Assembly (NCBI GenBank): GCA_964434165.1 | Contig: CAYSUS010000062.1 | Span: 1-43,382 of the forward strand | Length of the DNA stretch: 43,382 nucleotides | Reading direction: 5' to 3' | Source of the DNA: CAYSUS01 sp964434165 | GTDB lineage: Bacteria > Planctomycetota > Planctomycetia > Pirellulales > Thermoguttaceae | Shown: positions 8,469 through 16,221 of the stretch, piece by piece | How the letters are laid out: each line of letters begins with the position of its first letter | How positions within the stretch are numbered: the first letter of the stretch is position 1 | Program-made: the position numbers and the translations under genes | Notes under the pieces: model-generated | What the model was told of the DNA's origin: nothing | What the model saw: only the letters and a program-made list of their open reading frames with translations | The model's database searches: none

Positions 8469-8738
8469 TCTTTCTCCTCGGTGGCTATCGAGCTGCGAGA
8501 GCAGCGAGTCCGCGATGCAGAAGTCGCGGTTCCCGCTTCGCGGGCCGCGCGACGGGGAGCCCTCATCGTAGGAGGCACGGCGCGTCGGATCAACCCGGGA
8601 GCTGGGTGGGTGGAGCGCAGCGAAACCCGCCGCGCGCGGCTCATCCGGGAAGAACGAGGAAGAGGCATGATGGATGGAGCCAGCGGCGACGTCCTCTTGC
8701 CGGCCATTCATCGTTCATGATTCATGATTCATCCACCA
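8469..8738 (-). other. Intergenic region, 270 bp, repeat-containing
   Basis: There is no gene here. It contains a CCCGC-TTC-GCGGG hairpin (8532-8544) and GGGTGGAGCGCAGCGAAACC at 8608-8627, which I recall as a dispersed bacterial repeat but cannot confirm here. It also contains a 7-bp-phased array next to the DapA-like stop codon. The region separates that gene from the channel gene, so the latter may have its own promoter, which I could not identify. Confidence 0.45.
8707..8732 (-). repeat. Four-unit heptad array (TTCAT every 7 bp)
   Basis: TTCAT occurs at 8707, 8714, 8721 and 8728 on the plus strand, exactly 7 bp apart. The array lies within 10 bp of the stop codon (8739-8741) of the minus-strand DapA-like gene. 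Sense-strand units read like ATGAATC. Confidence 0.75.
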
Positions 8739-9809
8739 TCAATGCCCCAGCCACTCATCGCGATGCTCGGCCACAAAGGCGTCGTCGGTGAGGTGTGGAT
8801 ACTGGCGGCCGACGCGGTCGATCTCCTCGGCCTGGCCCGGGCTCAGTGTGTCGCTGGGGTCTAGGCACCATGTCCCTTCCAGCAACCCCTGGCGGCGAAG
8901 CACTTCGTGCACGCCCGGAATGCACCCGGCGAAGCCGCCCGCCACGTCGAACAGGGCCGCGTTCGAGTCGGTCACCTCGACGTTGCGCGCGAGCAGCTCG
9001 GCCGGCACGGGTCCGCCCGATCGCGCGGCGGCGTGGCACTCCTCGAGCAGCTCCACGGCCCGACGGGTCCAGGCGGCCCAGTGCCCCAAGAGCCCGCCGA
9101 CGATCCGCCGCTCGACGACCCGGCCGTCCACGTTGAACCGGAACGGCGTGACCAGGTCGGCCACGATGCTGTCGTCGTTGCCCGTGTAGAGCGCGACGTC
9201 CTCGCGGCCCGAGTCGGCCAGGGCCCGCACCACGTCGATCGTCTGGTAGCGGTTGAACGGGGCGATCTTGACCGCGGCCACCTGGGGGATCTCGAACAGT
9301 TCGCGCCAGAAGGCATAGGGCAGGAGCACGCCGCCGACCGCCGGCTGGAGGTAGAACCCGAACAGCGGGATCACCTCGGCCACCGCCCGGCAGTGCGCGA
9401 GGAGGGTCCGCTGGTCCGCGTCGCGCATGGCGGCCAGGCTGAGAAGGCCGAGATGGAAGCGATGCTCTCGGGCGAGATGCGCCTCGGCCACGGCCTGCTC
9501 CGTGCGCCCGCAGATGCCGGCCACGCGGATCATCGGTTCCCGGCGCGCCGCGTCGGCCCGGTCGAACTGCTCGGCGGCCAGGGCGAGGAGGGGCTCGAAG
9601 AGGCCCACGGCCGGATCGCGGATGGCGAACTGCGTAGTGTGAACGCCGACGGCGATTCCGCCGGCCCCGGCCGCGGCGTAATAGCGCCAGATCGCGCGCT
9701 GCCGGCGCTGGTCGAACCTCCGCTGGGCGTTCAGAGCGAGCGGCGAGGCGGGAATGACCACGCCGCGGCGAAGCACCTCCGCGACGCGTGCATCGAGTTG
9801 AGAAGGCAT
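8739..9809 (-). CDS. Dihydrodipicolinate synthase (DapA) family aldolase/lyase
   Basis: This 356-residue protein belongs to the DapA/N-acetylneuraminate lyase superfamily, which forms or cleaves C-C bonds through a Schiff base with pyruvate-type substrates. Visible features are the barrel start RGVVIPASPLALNAQRRFD and a GAGGIAVGVHTTQF segment in the place of the usual G-T-E loop. FGFYLQPAVGG carries the expected Tyr (about 153), and VAAVKIAPF carries the expected Schiff-base Lys (about 181). The last 100 residues are longer than in DapA itself (about 290 residues). The GTTGE-type signature of true DapA is absent, so a sugar-acid or other aldolase is more likely than lysine synthesis. A weak GGAG lies about nine bases upstream of the ATG. 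Confidence 0.8.
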   Translation of the reverse strand: MPSQLDARVAEVLRRGVVIPASPLALNAQRRFDQRRQRAIWRYYAAAGAGGIAVGVHTTQFAIRDPAVGLFEPLLALAAEQFDRADAARREPMIRVAGICGRTEQAVAEAHLAREHRFHLGLLSLAAMRDADQRTLLAHCRAVAEVIPLFGFYLQPAVGGVLLPYAFWRELFEIPQVAAVKIAPFNRYQTIDVVRALADSGREDVALYTGNDDSIVADLVTPFRFNVDGRVVERRIVGGLLGHWAAWTRRAVELLEECHAAARSGGPVPAELLARNVEVTDSNAALFDVAGGFAGCIPGVHEVLRRQGLLEGTWCLDPSDTLSPGQAEEIDRVGRQYPHLTDDAFVAEHRDEWLGH

Positions 9810-9903
9810 GGTCGATTACTCCATGGCGCCGCGTCCGGACACAAACCGAGCCGGGCCGCGTGGGCCCGGTCAACCGCCCGGGATGCCGTTCACCGCCGGC
9901 CAC

Positions 9904-12009
9904 TCATACTGTCCCCGACTGCGCCAGCGTGCGTCCGAACTTGGGCCATCCTTCAAGCGCGAGGCCCCCGGACGAGCACTCCAGCACGACCAGCGTGTCG
10001 TCGTCCTGGCCGAAGGCCAGGCGCTTGGGGGCGAGGATCGTGAAGGCCGAGCGCACGGCGGACTCCACCTGGGCGGTCCAGCGGGCCTTGCCGTCGAGGT
10101 CCACGGCGTGGACCGTGCCCGAGTTGTCGCCGAAGTAGATCACGCCGTCGTCGCCCACGGCGGGCGTGGACTCGACCTCGCCGGCCGCCGCGTACTGCCA
10201 GCGGACCTTGTGCGAGTTGCCGTCGATGCAAACGAGGAAGCCCCTGCCCTCCTGGCCGCGGAAGGTCTGGTAGGCCCCCACGTAGATATGCCCGGCCCCG
10301 TCGGCGACCGGCGAGCCGACCGTCTGCCCCGGCATCTTCGTGGCCCAGGCCCGACGCCCGTCGGGGTGAAAGCCGTAGAGATGCTCGTCGCGCGCGGCCA
10401 CGATCAAGGTCCCGTCGGCGGCGATGGCCGGCGAGCTGTTCACGTACCATCCGGTGCGCCCGTGCTCGGCCGCGTGATCCCACAGGTTGGTGCCGCGTCC
10501 CTCGCCGAGCTCGATGGCGAACACGTAGCCGTCCTCCGATCCGATGTAGAGCACGCCCCGGTGGATCACGCCGGCCGAGTCGAGCTTGCGTCGCGAGCGG
10601 AAGTAGCGCCGCGTGTCGAGGCGTCCGTCCGCGTCGATTCGCACCAGACCGCCGTCATACGAGCTGACGTAGGTGCTGCCCTGCTCGTCCACGACCGGCG
10701 CGGCATAGCCCAGCGGCTCGCCCACCCGGACCGGCGACCACTGCTGGCGCCCCGCCGCGTTGAGGCAGTGCAGGTAGCCGTCGGCGCAGTGGGCGCGGAT
10801 CGAGCCGTCGTCGGCCACGGTGACCGGGCCGGGCACCGGGCTGCCGATGACGTATTCCCACTCCACGCGGACCTTGCCCTCCTCCTCGACCAGGGCCACC
10901 AGGCGGTTCTGGCCGTGGAGGATCGCGCGGCCCTGGCCATCGACCGCCGGGGCGTTGCGCATCGGTCGGGCCTCGTCCTCAAAGGGAGGCTCCTCGGGCC
11001 ACGCCCAGACGAACGACTCGGGACGGATCGGCTTGGGGCGGACCTTGGGTTTCGGCTTGGGCGGCTCGCGCTTGGGCGGAGCCGGGGCTGGCGCGGCGGG
11101 CTGGGGCTTTCCTGCGGTCGGAGGCGGTGAGGGCCGCGTGCCCGCCGCGCGCGGCGAGGCCTTGCCCGGTCGGTCGGCCTTGGGTTGGGTCTTGCCGGGC
11201 AAGGGAGGCGGGGCGCTCTTGGCCTTCGGCTGCCTGGGCTGCGGCTCGGGCGGCTGGGGCCGCGGCGGCGAGGGTCGGGCCGGCTGCGACGGCTGGGGCG
11301 GCGGCTGGCGCGGAGGGCTCGGCGCCTGAGAGGCCGCAGCCCCCGGCGGCGGACCGGGCGCCTGCGAAGACGCCTGCGGCGCCTGGTGAGGCGCCTGCCC
11401 CGGCCCCCGCATCGGCCCTTGAGGTGGCTGGGGTGGCGAAGGTTGGGGCGCCGGCTGCTGGGCCGGCGGTTGCGGCTGCATCGGCGCCTGCGGCGGTGGG
11501 TAGGGCGGCTGGGGGCTCGGCCCTTGGGGTTGCGGGGTCTGCGGTGGCGCCGGCTGCTGGGCCGGCGGTTGCGGCTGCATCGGCGCCTGCGGCGTCGGGG
11601 CCGGAGGTTGATAGGGCTCCGACGGCGCCGGGTGTTGGGGACCGGGCTGAGCGGGTTGCGAGGGCGCCTGCCCGGGCGGGGGCGGCGCCGCGCCGGGCGG
11701 GGGCGGCGGGGCCGCAATCGGCGAGACCCCGCCGTGCTGCACCGGGCCTGGCGGCTGCGCCGCCGGGGTCTGCTGGGGCCAGGTCGGCGGTTGAGTCGGC
11801 TGCTGGAACGCCGGCTGTTGGGGCGGGGGCTGATAGGCCGGCGCCTGCGGCGCGGCCGGCTGCTGAGGAGCCGCAGGGGCCTGCGCACCGGTGCCCGGGG
11901 CCGCCGCTCGAAACAGCCCCACGCCCTGGCGCCCGCACTGCGGGCACTTCATGGGCTGTGTGGGGCGCTGGAGCTGATGGCCGCAGCCGGTGCACTGGAA
12001 GGTTCTCAT
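9904..12009 (-). CDS. Zinc-ribbon, Pro/Gln-rich linker and PQQ-type beta-propeller protein
   Basis: The product has 701 residues in three parts. Residues 1-26 form a zinc ribbon with Cys6, Cys9, Cys22 and Cys25 (CTGC...CPQC). About 36-330 is a low-complexity Pro/Gln/Ala linker with an internal duplication. About 330-690 is a beta-propeller of PQQ-like repeats, with recurring units such as GPVTVADDGSIRAHCADGYL, AAPVVDEQGSTYVSSYDGGL and TPAVGDDGVIYFGDNSGTVH. There is no signal peptide or membrane helix, which is unusual because such propellers are normally secreted; it should therefore be cytoplasmic. An AAGGAG site lies about six bases before the ATG. It follows the GrpE-like gene by only 21 bp, which suggests co-transcription. 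It may be a protein-interaction or sensor partner of that locus. No enzyme activity is implied. Confidence 0.8.
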   Translation of the reverse strand: MRTFQCTGCGHQLQRPTQPMKCPQCGRQGVGLFRAAAPGTGAQAPAAPQQPAAPQAPAYQPPPQQPAFQQPTQPPTWPQQTPAAQPPGPVQHGGVSPIAAPPPPPGAAPPPPGQAPSQPAQPGPQHPAPSEPYQPPAPTPQAPMQPQPPAQQPAPPQTPQPQGPSPQPPYPPPQAPMQPQPPAQQPAPQPSPPQPPQGPMRGPGQAPHQAPQASSQAPGPPPGAAASQAPSPPRQPPPQPSQPARPSPPRPQPPEPQPRQPKAKSAPPPLPGKTQPKADRPGKASPRAAGTRPSPPPTAGKPQPAAPAPAPPKREPPKPKPKVRPKPIRPESFVWAWPEEPPFEDEARPMRNAPAVDGQGRAILHGQNRLVALVEEEGKVRVEWEYVIGSPVPGPVTVADDGSIRAHCADGYLHCLNAAGRQQWSPVRVGEPLGYAAPVVDEQGSTYVSSYDGGLVRIDADGRLDTRRYFRSRRKLDSAGVIHRGVLYIGSEDGYVFAIELGEGRGTNLWDHAAEHGRTGWYVNSSPAIAADGTLIVAARDEHLYGFHPDGRRAWATKMPGQTVGSPVADGAGHIYVGAYQTFRGQEGRGFLVCIDGNSHKVRWQYAAAGEVESTPAVGDDGVIYFGDNSGTVHAVDLDGKARWTAQVESAVRSAFTILAPKRLAFGQDDDTLVVLECSSGGLALEGWPKFGRTLAQSGTV
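11447..11594 (-). repeat. 49-bp direct repeat inside the Pro/Gln-rich linker
   Basis: The same 49 bases occur at 11447-11495 and 11546-11594, 99 bp (33 codons) apart. They encode the repeated peptide APMQPQPPAQQPAP. This indicates a recent in-frame duplication in the linker. Confidence 0.8.
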
Positions 12010-12030
12010 GCGTCTCCTTCGAACGGGGCC

Positions 12031-13038
12031 CTAACGCGCGGTCACGGTAGCCTTGGTGTAAACCTTCCCATTGTCGCGGAGGACGATCCACCCCTGCACG
12101 TCGGCGACTTCCACGCCGCGGCTCAGCGCGTTGTGGCGCGTGGAATCGAAGCGCTCGCCCGGGTGGACCAGCTCGATGCGGTTGCCGATCCCCGCGTCGT
12201 CGCACACCGACTGCAGCCACGCCACCAGCGACTCCTCCATGGGGTTGGTGCCGGCGTGGGTCTTCGGCTGCCAGCGATAGAACGCCTCGCCGATGTCCTT
12301 GAGGAGCTGCGGCATGCGCTCGGGCGGGGCCGACTGGAAGGCCAGCAGCAGCCCGGCCAGCGACCGCGTGGCCGCCTCGCCGTCGAGCACGCCGCGGAGG
12401 ATCTGCTGGCGCTGGAAGGCGAGGTTCGGGTTCTGCGCGATCCGTGGGCCGAGTAAGGCCCGCTCCCAGTCGAGGTTGGACGCCGGGGCGGTTTCCACCT
12501 TCCGGGGCGGCGCCAGACGCTCGGCGAGCTGGCGCATGCCGTCGTCAAGCTGGCGCTCCAGGCGCGCGATGGCCTCGCTCGGGCCGGCGCCCGTGCTCGC
12601 GGCGCCTGCGCCGGCGATCTGATCCAGACGGCGCTCGATCCGCTCCAGGGCCTCTGCCACGGCCGGCGAGGCGGCCGCCCCCGTCGTTCCCGCCTTGGAC
12701 GCGGCCGGAGCCGGCGATGCCCCGGGCAGCGGCGGGGGCGAATCCGGCGCCTCGCGCGCGGCCAGTTGATCGATCTTGCGCTCCAGGGCCTCCAGCCCGG
12801 CGGAGAGCTCCGCCACCGCGGCATTCGCCGCGCGGGCTGACTCGCTCCGGCTTCGGGCCAGAAGCTCCGCAATCGTTTCGCTGGCACGGCCGAGGACCTT
12901 GGCCAGCTCGGCCAGCCCTTCGGTCACCTCGCCGGCATCGGCGCGCCGCCCGCCGGTCGCAGGCCTCTCCGAGTCGTCGAACAGCTCGGGCCCGTCGGCC
13001 TCGCCGGGTTCTCTCTTGCCGCTCCACGGAAAAGGCAT
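12031..13038 (-). CDS. Coiled-coil protein with GrpE-like C-terminal segment
   Basis: The product has 335 residues with no signal peptide or membrane helix. Residues 1-40 are acidic and disordered, and two helical coiled-coil stretches (about 40-95 and 125-185) are separated by a Pro/Ala linker. Then comes a more conserved-looking folded part with LLLAFQSAPPERMPQLLKDI and FYRWQPKTHAGTNPMEESLV. The last 42 residues begin GERFDSTRHNAL (His302) and end with VLRDNGKVYTKATVT. This resembles the beta-domain signature of GrpE, where G-x-P/x-F-D/N-P-x-x-H-x-A is followed by a hairpin and R-x-A-x-V-x-V. GrpE is the nucleotide exchange factor of Hsp70, and the upstream gene encodes an Hsp70-fold protein, which makes the match attractive. 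Similarity is weak, so this is inference. It could instead be the locus's SrfA counterpart or an unrelated adaptor. Confidence 0.6.
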   Translation of the reverse strand: MPFPWSGKREPGEADGPELFDDSERPATGGRRADAGEVTEGLAELAKVLGRASETIAELLARSRSESARAANAAVAELSAGLEALERKIDQLAAREAPDSPPPLPGASPAPAASKAGTTGAAASPAVAEALERIERRLDQIAGAGAASTGAGPSEAIARLERQLDDGMRQLAERLAPPRKVETAPASNLDWERALLGPRIAQNPNLAFQRQQILRGVLDGEAATRSLAGLLLAFQSAPPERMPQLLKDIGEAFYRWQPKTHAGTNPMEESLVAWLQSVCDDAGIGNRIELVHPGERFDSTRHNALSRGVEVADVQGWIVLRDNGKVYTKATVTAR

Positions 13039-13100
13039 GGCAGGGGCCTGCGGTTAGACGGTGCTGGGGGACGCGGTCGCGCCGGAAGCAGGAAGACCGG

Positions 13101-13265
13101 ATGTCGAATATCGAAATCCGAAGCCAATCCAAAGCTCGAAACACGAACGTTCCAGACGGTCGAGGCGAGGTCCGCGGTTCATGGTTCCAGCGTCTTCGTC
13201 ATTCGTCCTTCCGTCGTTCGGATTCGCTTCGCATTTCGATACTCTTGTTTCGTGCTTCCCCACAG
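13101..13265 (-). repeat. Heptad-phased array with imperfect inverted halves
   Basis: The gap between srfB and the GrpE-like gene is full of CGAA/TTCG motifs spaced mostly by 7 bp. CGAA occurs at 7-bp steps from about 13103, and TTC at 7-bp steps around 13200. The two halves are inverted: 13111-13130 and the reverse complement of 13220-13239 match at 18 of 20 positions. No gene or promoter is evident. Confidence 0.65.
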
Positions 13266-13268
13266 GGG
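13258..13268 (-). terminator. Tight hairpin directly after the srfB stop
   Basis: CCCC-ACA-GGGG (13258-13268) abuts the stop codon of srfB at 13269-13271. It has four G-C pairs, a 3-nt loop and no T-tract. It is probably too small to be a strong terminator and may attenuate expression of the downstream gene. Confidence 0.3.
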
Positions 13269-16061
13269 TCATCGCGCGCTCGCCAGGTCGATGTTGTCCA
13301 GTCCCCCGGTGTCGAGGTAGTAGCGCTCGTCGGCCAGGGTCCGCCAGGTGAAGACCACGTTGTCGTCGAGGATCGCCTCGTCGCCGGCCACGGTGCCGGT
13401 GACCGATTCGACCTCGAGCATCTCTTCATCCTCGCTCGTGGCCCGCTTGCGCTTGATCTTCACGGCCACCTCGGTGGGCCCGATGCGGTCGCCGGGCTCC
13501 ATCTTGAGCAGGTAAACGGGCGTGGCCTGGGAGTCCTCGTCCGGGCCCATCTTGCGCCCGATGATCACCCGCTGGCTGCTGGTGGAGAACTCGGTGATGT
13601 CCTCGCGGGCCTGCTCGTCGGCCGGGTGGAAGAGGATCCGCTCGTTGCGGATGCCGCTGGTGGCGTCGGTCATCACGCCCCAGTAGTAGCTGTTCTCGAT
13701 GGCCTTCTCCCGCCGCTCGAACTTGAATTGCGGGAGCATGCCGTGCCGGGCGAGGAACTCGATCGCCGCGCCGACGACCACCGGGCTCTTCGGATCGACG
13801 ATCACGCCCGGGTTGTGCCCCTTCACGTCCTGGTACGGATACCAGTTGCCCGCGTAGTGGTTGTGCATAGGCACGATCCGCGAGGGGGCCAGCGGCACGT
13901 ACATGCCGACGAGCTGCTGGATGTAGCTGAGCTTCGAGGGCAGCCCGGCCAGCAGGACCACGTCGGCGTCGTGCTCGCCGATGCGCTGGCAGAAGTCGTA
14001 GAGCAGCTCGTCGAATACGTCGTGGACGACTCCCTCGAACTCGACCTTGTTGTAGAAGAGGTCCAGCTCCTGCTGCGTGTTGTAGTAGCCCGGGCCGCGC
14101 AAGCGGTTGAACACTTTCTCCAGCGATTCGAGCACGGCCGGATCGACGACCTCGGGGTCGTTGTGCGAGATCGGCTCGTCGCTGACGTCATCCACGGCGT
14201 TGTCGAGGTAGGCCTGGGCGAGGGGGACGAACATGCGGTTGATCCAGTTGACGCGCTGCGCGCGGAACTCGCGGTTGCGCGGCACCTCGGGGCCGAACAG
14301 CAACTGGACGTCCTCGTCCTCCAGGGCCAGGGCCTCGGCGAACCGCGGCACGACGACCGTCTCCAGGAGGCGCTTGACGAGCTGGTCGCCGCCCAGCGCG
14401 ATGCCGTCCTGGTGGAGGACCTGGCCGCGCACGTAGTCGTCGATGCGGCTCTGGAAGTTATAGCGGGCGATCATCAGGTCGGTCGTGCCGCCGCCGATGT
14501 CGATGCAGGCGATGCGGATCTCGTTCGAGGCGTCGAACTCCTCGGGCTCCGGCGCCCCGCGCTTCGCCGGGCCGCCGGGCCGGCGCAATCCCGCGCGCGG
14601 GGCGCGGCGCCGCGCGGCCGGGGCCGCCACCTGGGCGGCCGGCTCCTCGGGCGGGGCGGCGGCCTTCTCGCGGTCCTGCTTGAGCGTGGCGAACCACAGG
14701 CGCGGGTCCTGGCCCAGCATGCGGAGCTCGCTCCAGATGTAGGTCAGGTGGACCGCGCTGGCCTCGTCGATGTTGAGGTTCAGCTCGGGCTGCACGCGCT
14801 GGCTCTTGCCCAGCGTCATGCCGAAGATCGTGATCGCCTTCTGGGCCTGCGCGGCGAATCGCCGCCGCTCCTCCTGGATCATGCCGCTGGGGTAGCTCAG
14901 CGTCAGGGTGCGGATCTCGCGGGCCCGGCCCGCCTCGCCGCTGGCCGCGCGGTAGGCGGTCGAGTTGACGTACGCGTAGGCCTGGCAGAGCAGCTCGTAC
15001 AGGGCGGCGGTCATCAGCACGCGGGGGGCGTGGCGGGGCTTCAGCGGCGCGTCGGAGGCGAACTCGTGCGACCGCGGCCCGCCCTCGGCCAGGAGGAAAT
15101 CGCGGTCGTCCTCGTGGACGTAGCGCATGAAGGGCCCGGCCAGCGTCGAGGCGTACGTCCCGGTCTCGCACCGGTCGGCTGGATCGGCCATGTGCCAGTT
15201 GGCCCCTTCAAGCCAGCTCGAGTCGTCGGCCCAGAGGTAGCGCTTGGGCGAGCTGAGCCCGGTGCGGATGTCGCCCTCGGCCTTCATCACCTGGGTGATG
15301 TCGTCGGCCTCGCGTCCCAGGCGGACCATCGAGAGGTCGTCGAACTGCGGCGGGGTGACGACCATCTCGACCCTGCTCTGCCTGGGCTTCTTCGACTTGC
15401 GGAACCAGCCCGAGCCGCCGTTCTCGCCCTCGACCATGTGGTACTCGGTCTTCTTTTGCACGATCGGCGGCCGATAGGGTGTGTTGCACCAGTGGGTCTG
15501 GGACGAGAACCAGCGGGCCTGCGGCATGCTGAGGAAGTTCCCCTCCTCGTCCCAGGCGTCGAGGTGATAGCGGTTGATTAGCTCGAAGGGCATCATCTGC
15601 GGCGTCTGCGAGATCTCGCCCGACATCTCCAGCAGCAGCGCCCCGGTGCGGCTGTTGCCGAAATCGATCACCAGGTGCACGTGCTTGGGGTCGCCGGCCG
15701 TGGCCGTGGCCGAGCGGATGCAGAACTCCACGGGCGGCACGGCCTTCAGCGGACGTCCCGTCAGATCGAGCAGGCCCTCCAAACGGACGACGAAGTCCTT
15801 GGTCAAAGCGCCCGCGTCGCAGAAGTAGCCTACGTCCGGGTCGCCGCAGGTCGTCTCCACGGCCAGGAACAGGCGCGTGGAGCCCGACTGGATGATCTGC
15901 CACTGGACGTAGGGGTAGGTCTTGGGCGTCTCGTCCTCCGCGCCGCTTCCCACCCGGCACCGCTGCCAGCCGTAGCCGATCTGCGCGGCCGTGAAGCGGC
16001 TGCCTCCCTTCAGCGGAACGCAAACGAGCTGGACACCGGTGTTGGCGAAGAGAACGTGCAT
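13269..16061 (-). CDS. srfB: SrfB-family protein with Hsp70/actin-fold ATPase motifs
   Basis: The product has 930 residues, cytoplasmic by lack of signal or membrane segments. It matches the SrfB 'virulence protein' family, named from Salmonella. The whole Hsp70/actin ATP-binding signature is visible. Phosphate-1 is VIDFGNSRTG (131-140). Phosphate-2 is IACIDIGGGTTDLM (517-530). ALGGDQLVKRLL (555-566) is like the Hsp70 LGGxxFD segment. The adenosine motif is VVLLAGLPSKLSYIQQLV (701-718). PVVVGAAIEF (760-769) corresponds to the Hsp70 YGAA segment. An Arg/Pro/Ala-rich insert (470-510) precedes phosphate-2. The C-terminal 100 residues are beta-rich, with EVAVKIKRKRATSEDEEMLE, where Hsp70 would carry its substrate domain. 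srfC lies upstream and a GrpE-like gene downstream. ATP hydrolysis is inferred from intact motifs; the client is unknown. No Shine-Dalgarno sequence is seen. The start lies 2 bp from a heptad array. Confidence 0.88.
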   Translation of the reverse strand: MHVLFANTGVQLVCVPLKGGSRFTAAQIGYGWQRCRVGSGAEDETPKTYPYVQWQIIQSGSTRLFLAVETTCGDPDVGYFCDAGALTKDFVVRLEGLLDLTGRPLKAVPPVEFCIRSATATAGDPKHVHLVIDFGNSRTGALLLEMSGEISQTPQMMPFELINRYHLDAWDEEGNFLSMPQARWFSSQTHWCNTPYRPPIVQKKTEYHMVEGENGGSGWFRKSKKPRQSRVEMVVTPPQFDDLSMVRLGREADDITQVMKAEGDIRTGLSSPKRYLWADDSSWLEGANWHMADPADRCETGTYASTLAGPFMRYVHEDDRDFLLAEGGPRSHEFASDAPLKPRHAPRVLMTAALYELLCQAYAYVNSTAYRAASGEAGRAREIRTLTLSYPSGMIQEERRRFAAQAQKAITIFGMTLGKSQRVQPELNLNIDEASAVHLTYIWSELRMLGQDPRLWFATLKQDREKAAAPPEEPAAQVAAPAARRRAPRAGLRRPGGPAKRGAPEPEEFDASNEIRIACIDIGGGTTDLMIARYNFQSRIDDYVRGQVLHQDGIALGGDQLVKRLLETVVVPRFAEALALEDEDVQLLFGPEVPRNREFRAQRVNWINRMFVPLAQAYLDNAVDDVSDEPISHNDPEVVDPAVLESLEKVFNRLRGPGYYNTQQELDLFYNKVEFEGVVHDVFDELLYDFCQRIGEHDADVVLLAGLPSKLSYIQQLVGMYVPLAPSRIVPMHNHYAGNWYPYQDVKGHNPGVIVDPKSPVVVGAAIEFLARHGMLPQFKFERREKAIENSYYWGVMTDATSGIRNERILFHPADEQAREDITEFSTSSQRVIIGRKMGPDEDSQATPVYLLKMEPGDRIGPTEVAVKIKRKRATSEDEEMLEVESVTGTVAGDEAILDDNVVFTWRTLADERYYLDTGGLDNIDLASAR

Positions 16062-16063
16062 AT

Positions 16064-16221
16064 TCAGGGGTCAGGAGTCAGGGGTCAGGAGGCAAACACG
16101 CAGTACGAAAGCACTAACACTCGCCGCTCTTCTTCCGCTTTCCGGCGGCCCTCACCCCCAGCCCCTCTCCCGCGGGCGGGAGCGGGGAGGAAGCTGATCT
16201 GGCCACTGGCCACTGGCCACT
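16064..16221 (-). repeat. Composite repeat filling the srfC-srfB gap
   Basis: On the plus strand, four heptads (TCAGGGG, TCAGGAG, TCAGGGG, TCAGGAG) run 16064-16091, ending 2 bp from the srfB start codon. The hairpin block lies at 16147-16196, with stem 16162-16173 / 16176-16187 and one mismatch in 12 pairs. Three GGCCACT heptads at 16201-16221 overlap the srfC stop codon (16220-16222). The hairpin block nearly matches the one after selB and has the same orientation relative to its upstream gene. Confidence 0.75.

Noticed and set aside
8469..8711. N-terminal extension of the MscS-type protein
   Set aside because: It would bury the signal peptide at residue 82, and a good ribosome binding site lies just before the ATG at 8468.
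16064..16221. Possible CRISPR array
   Set aside because: Repeats are only 7 bp and directly adjacent, with no spacers of constant length and no cas gene nearby.
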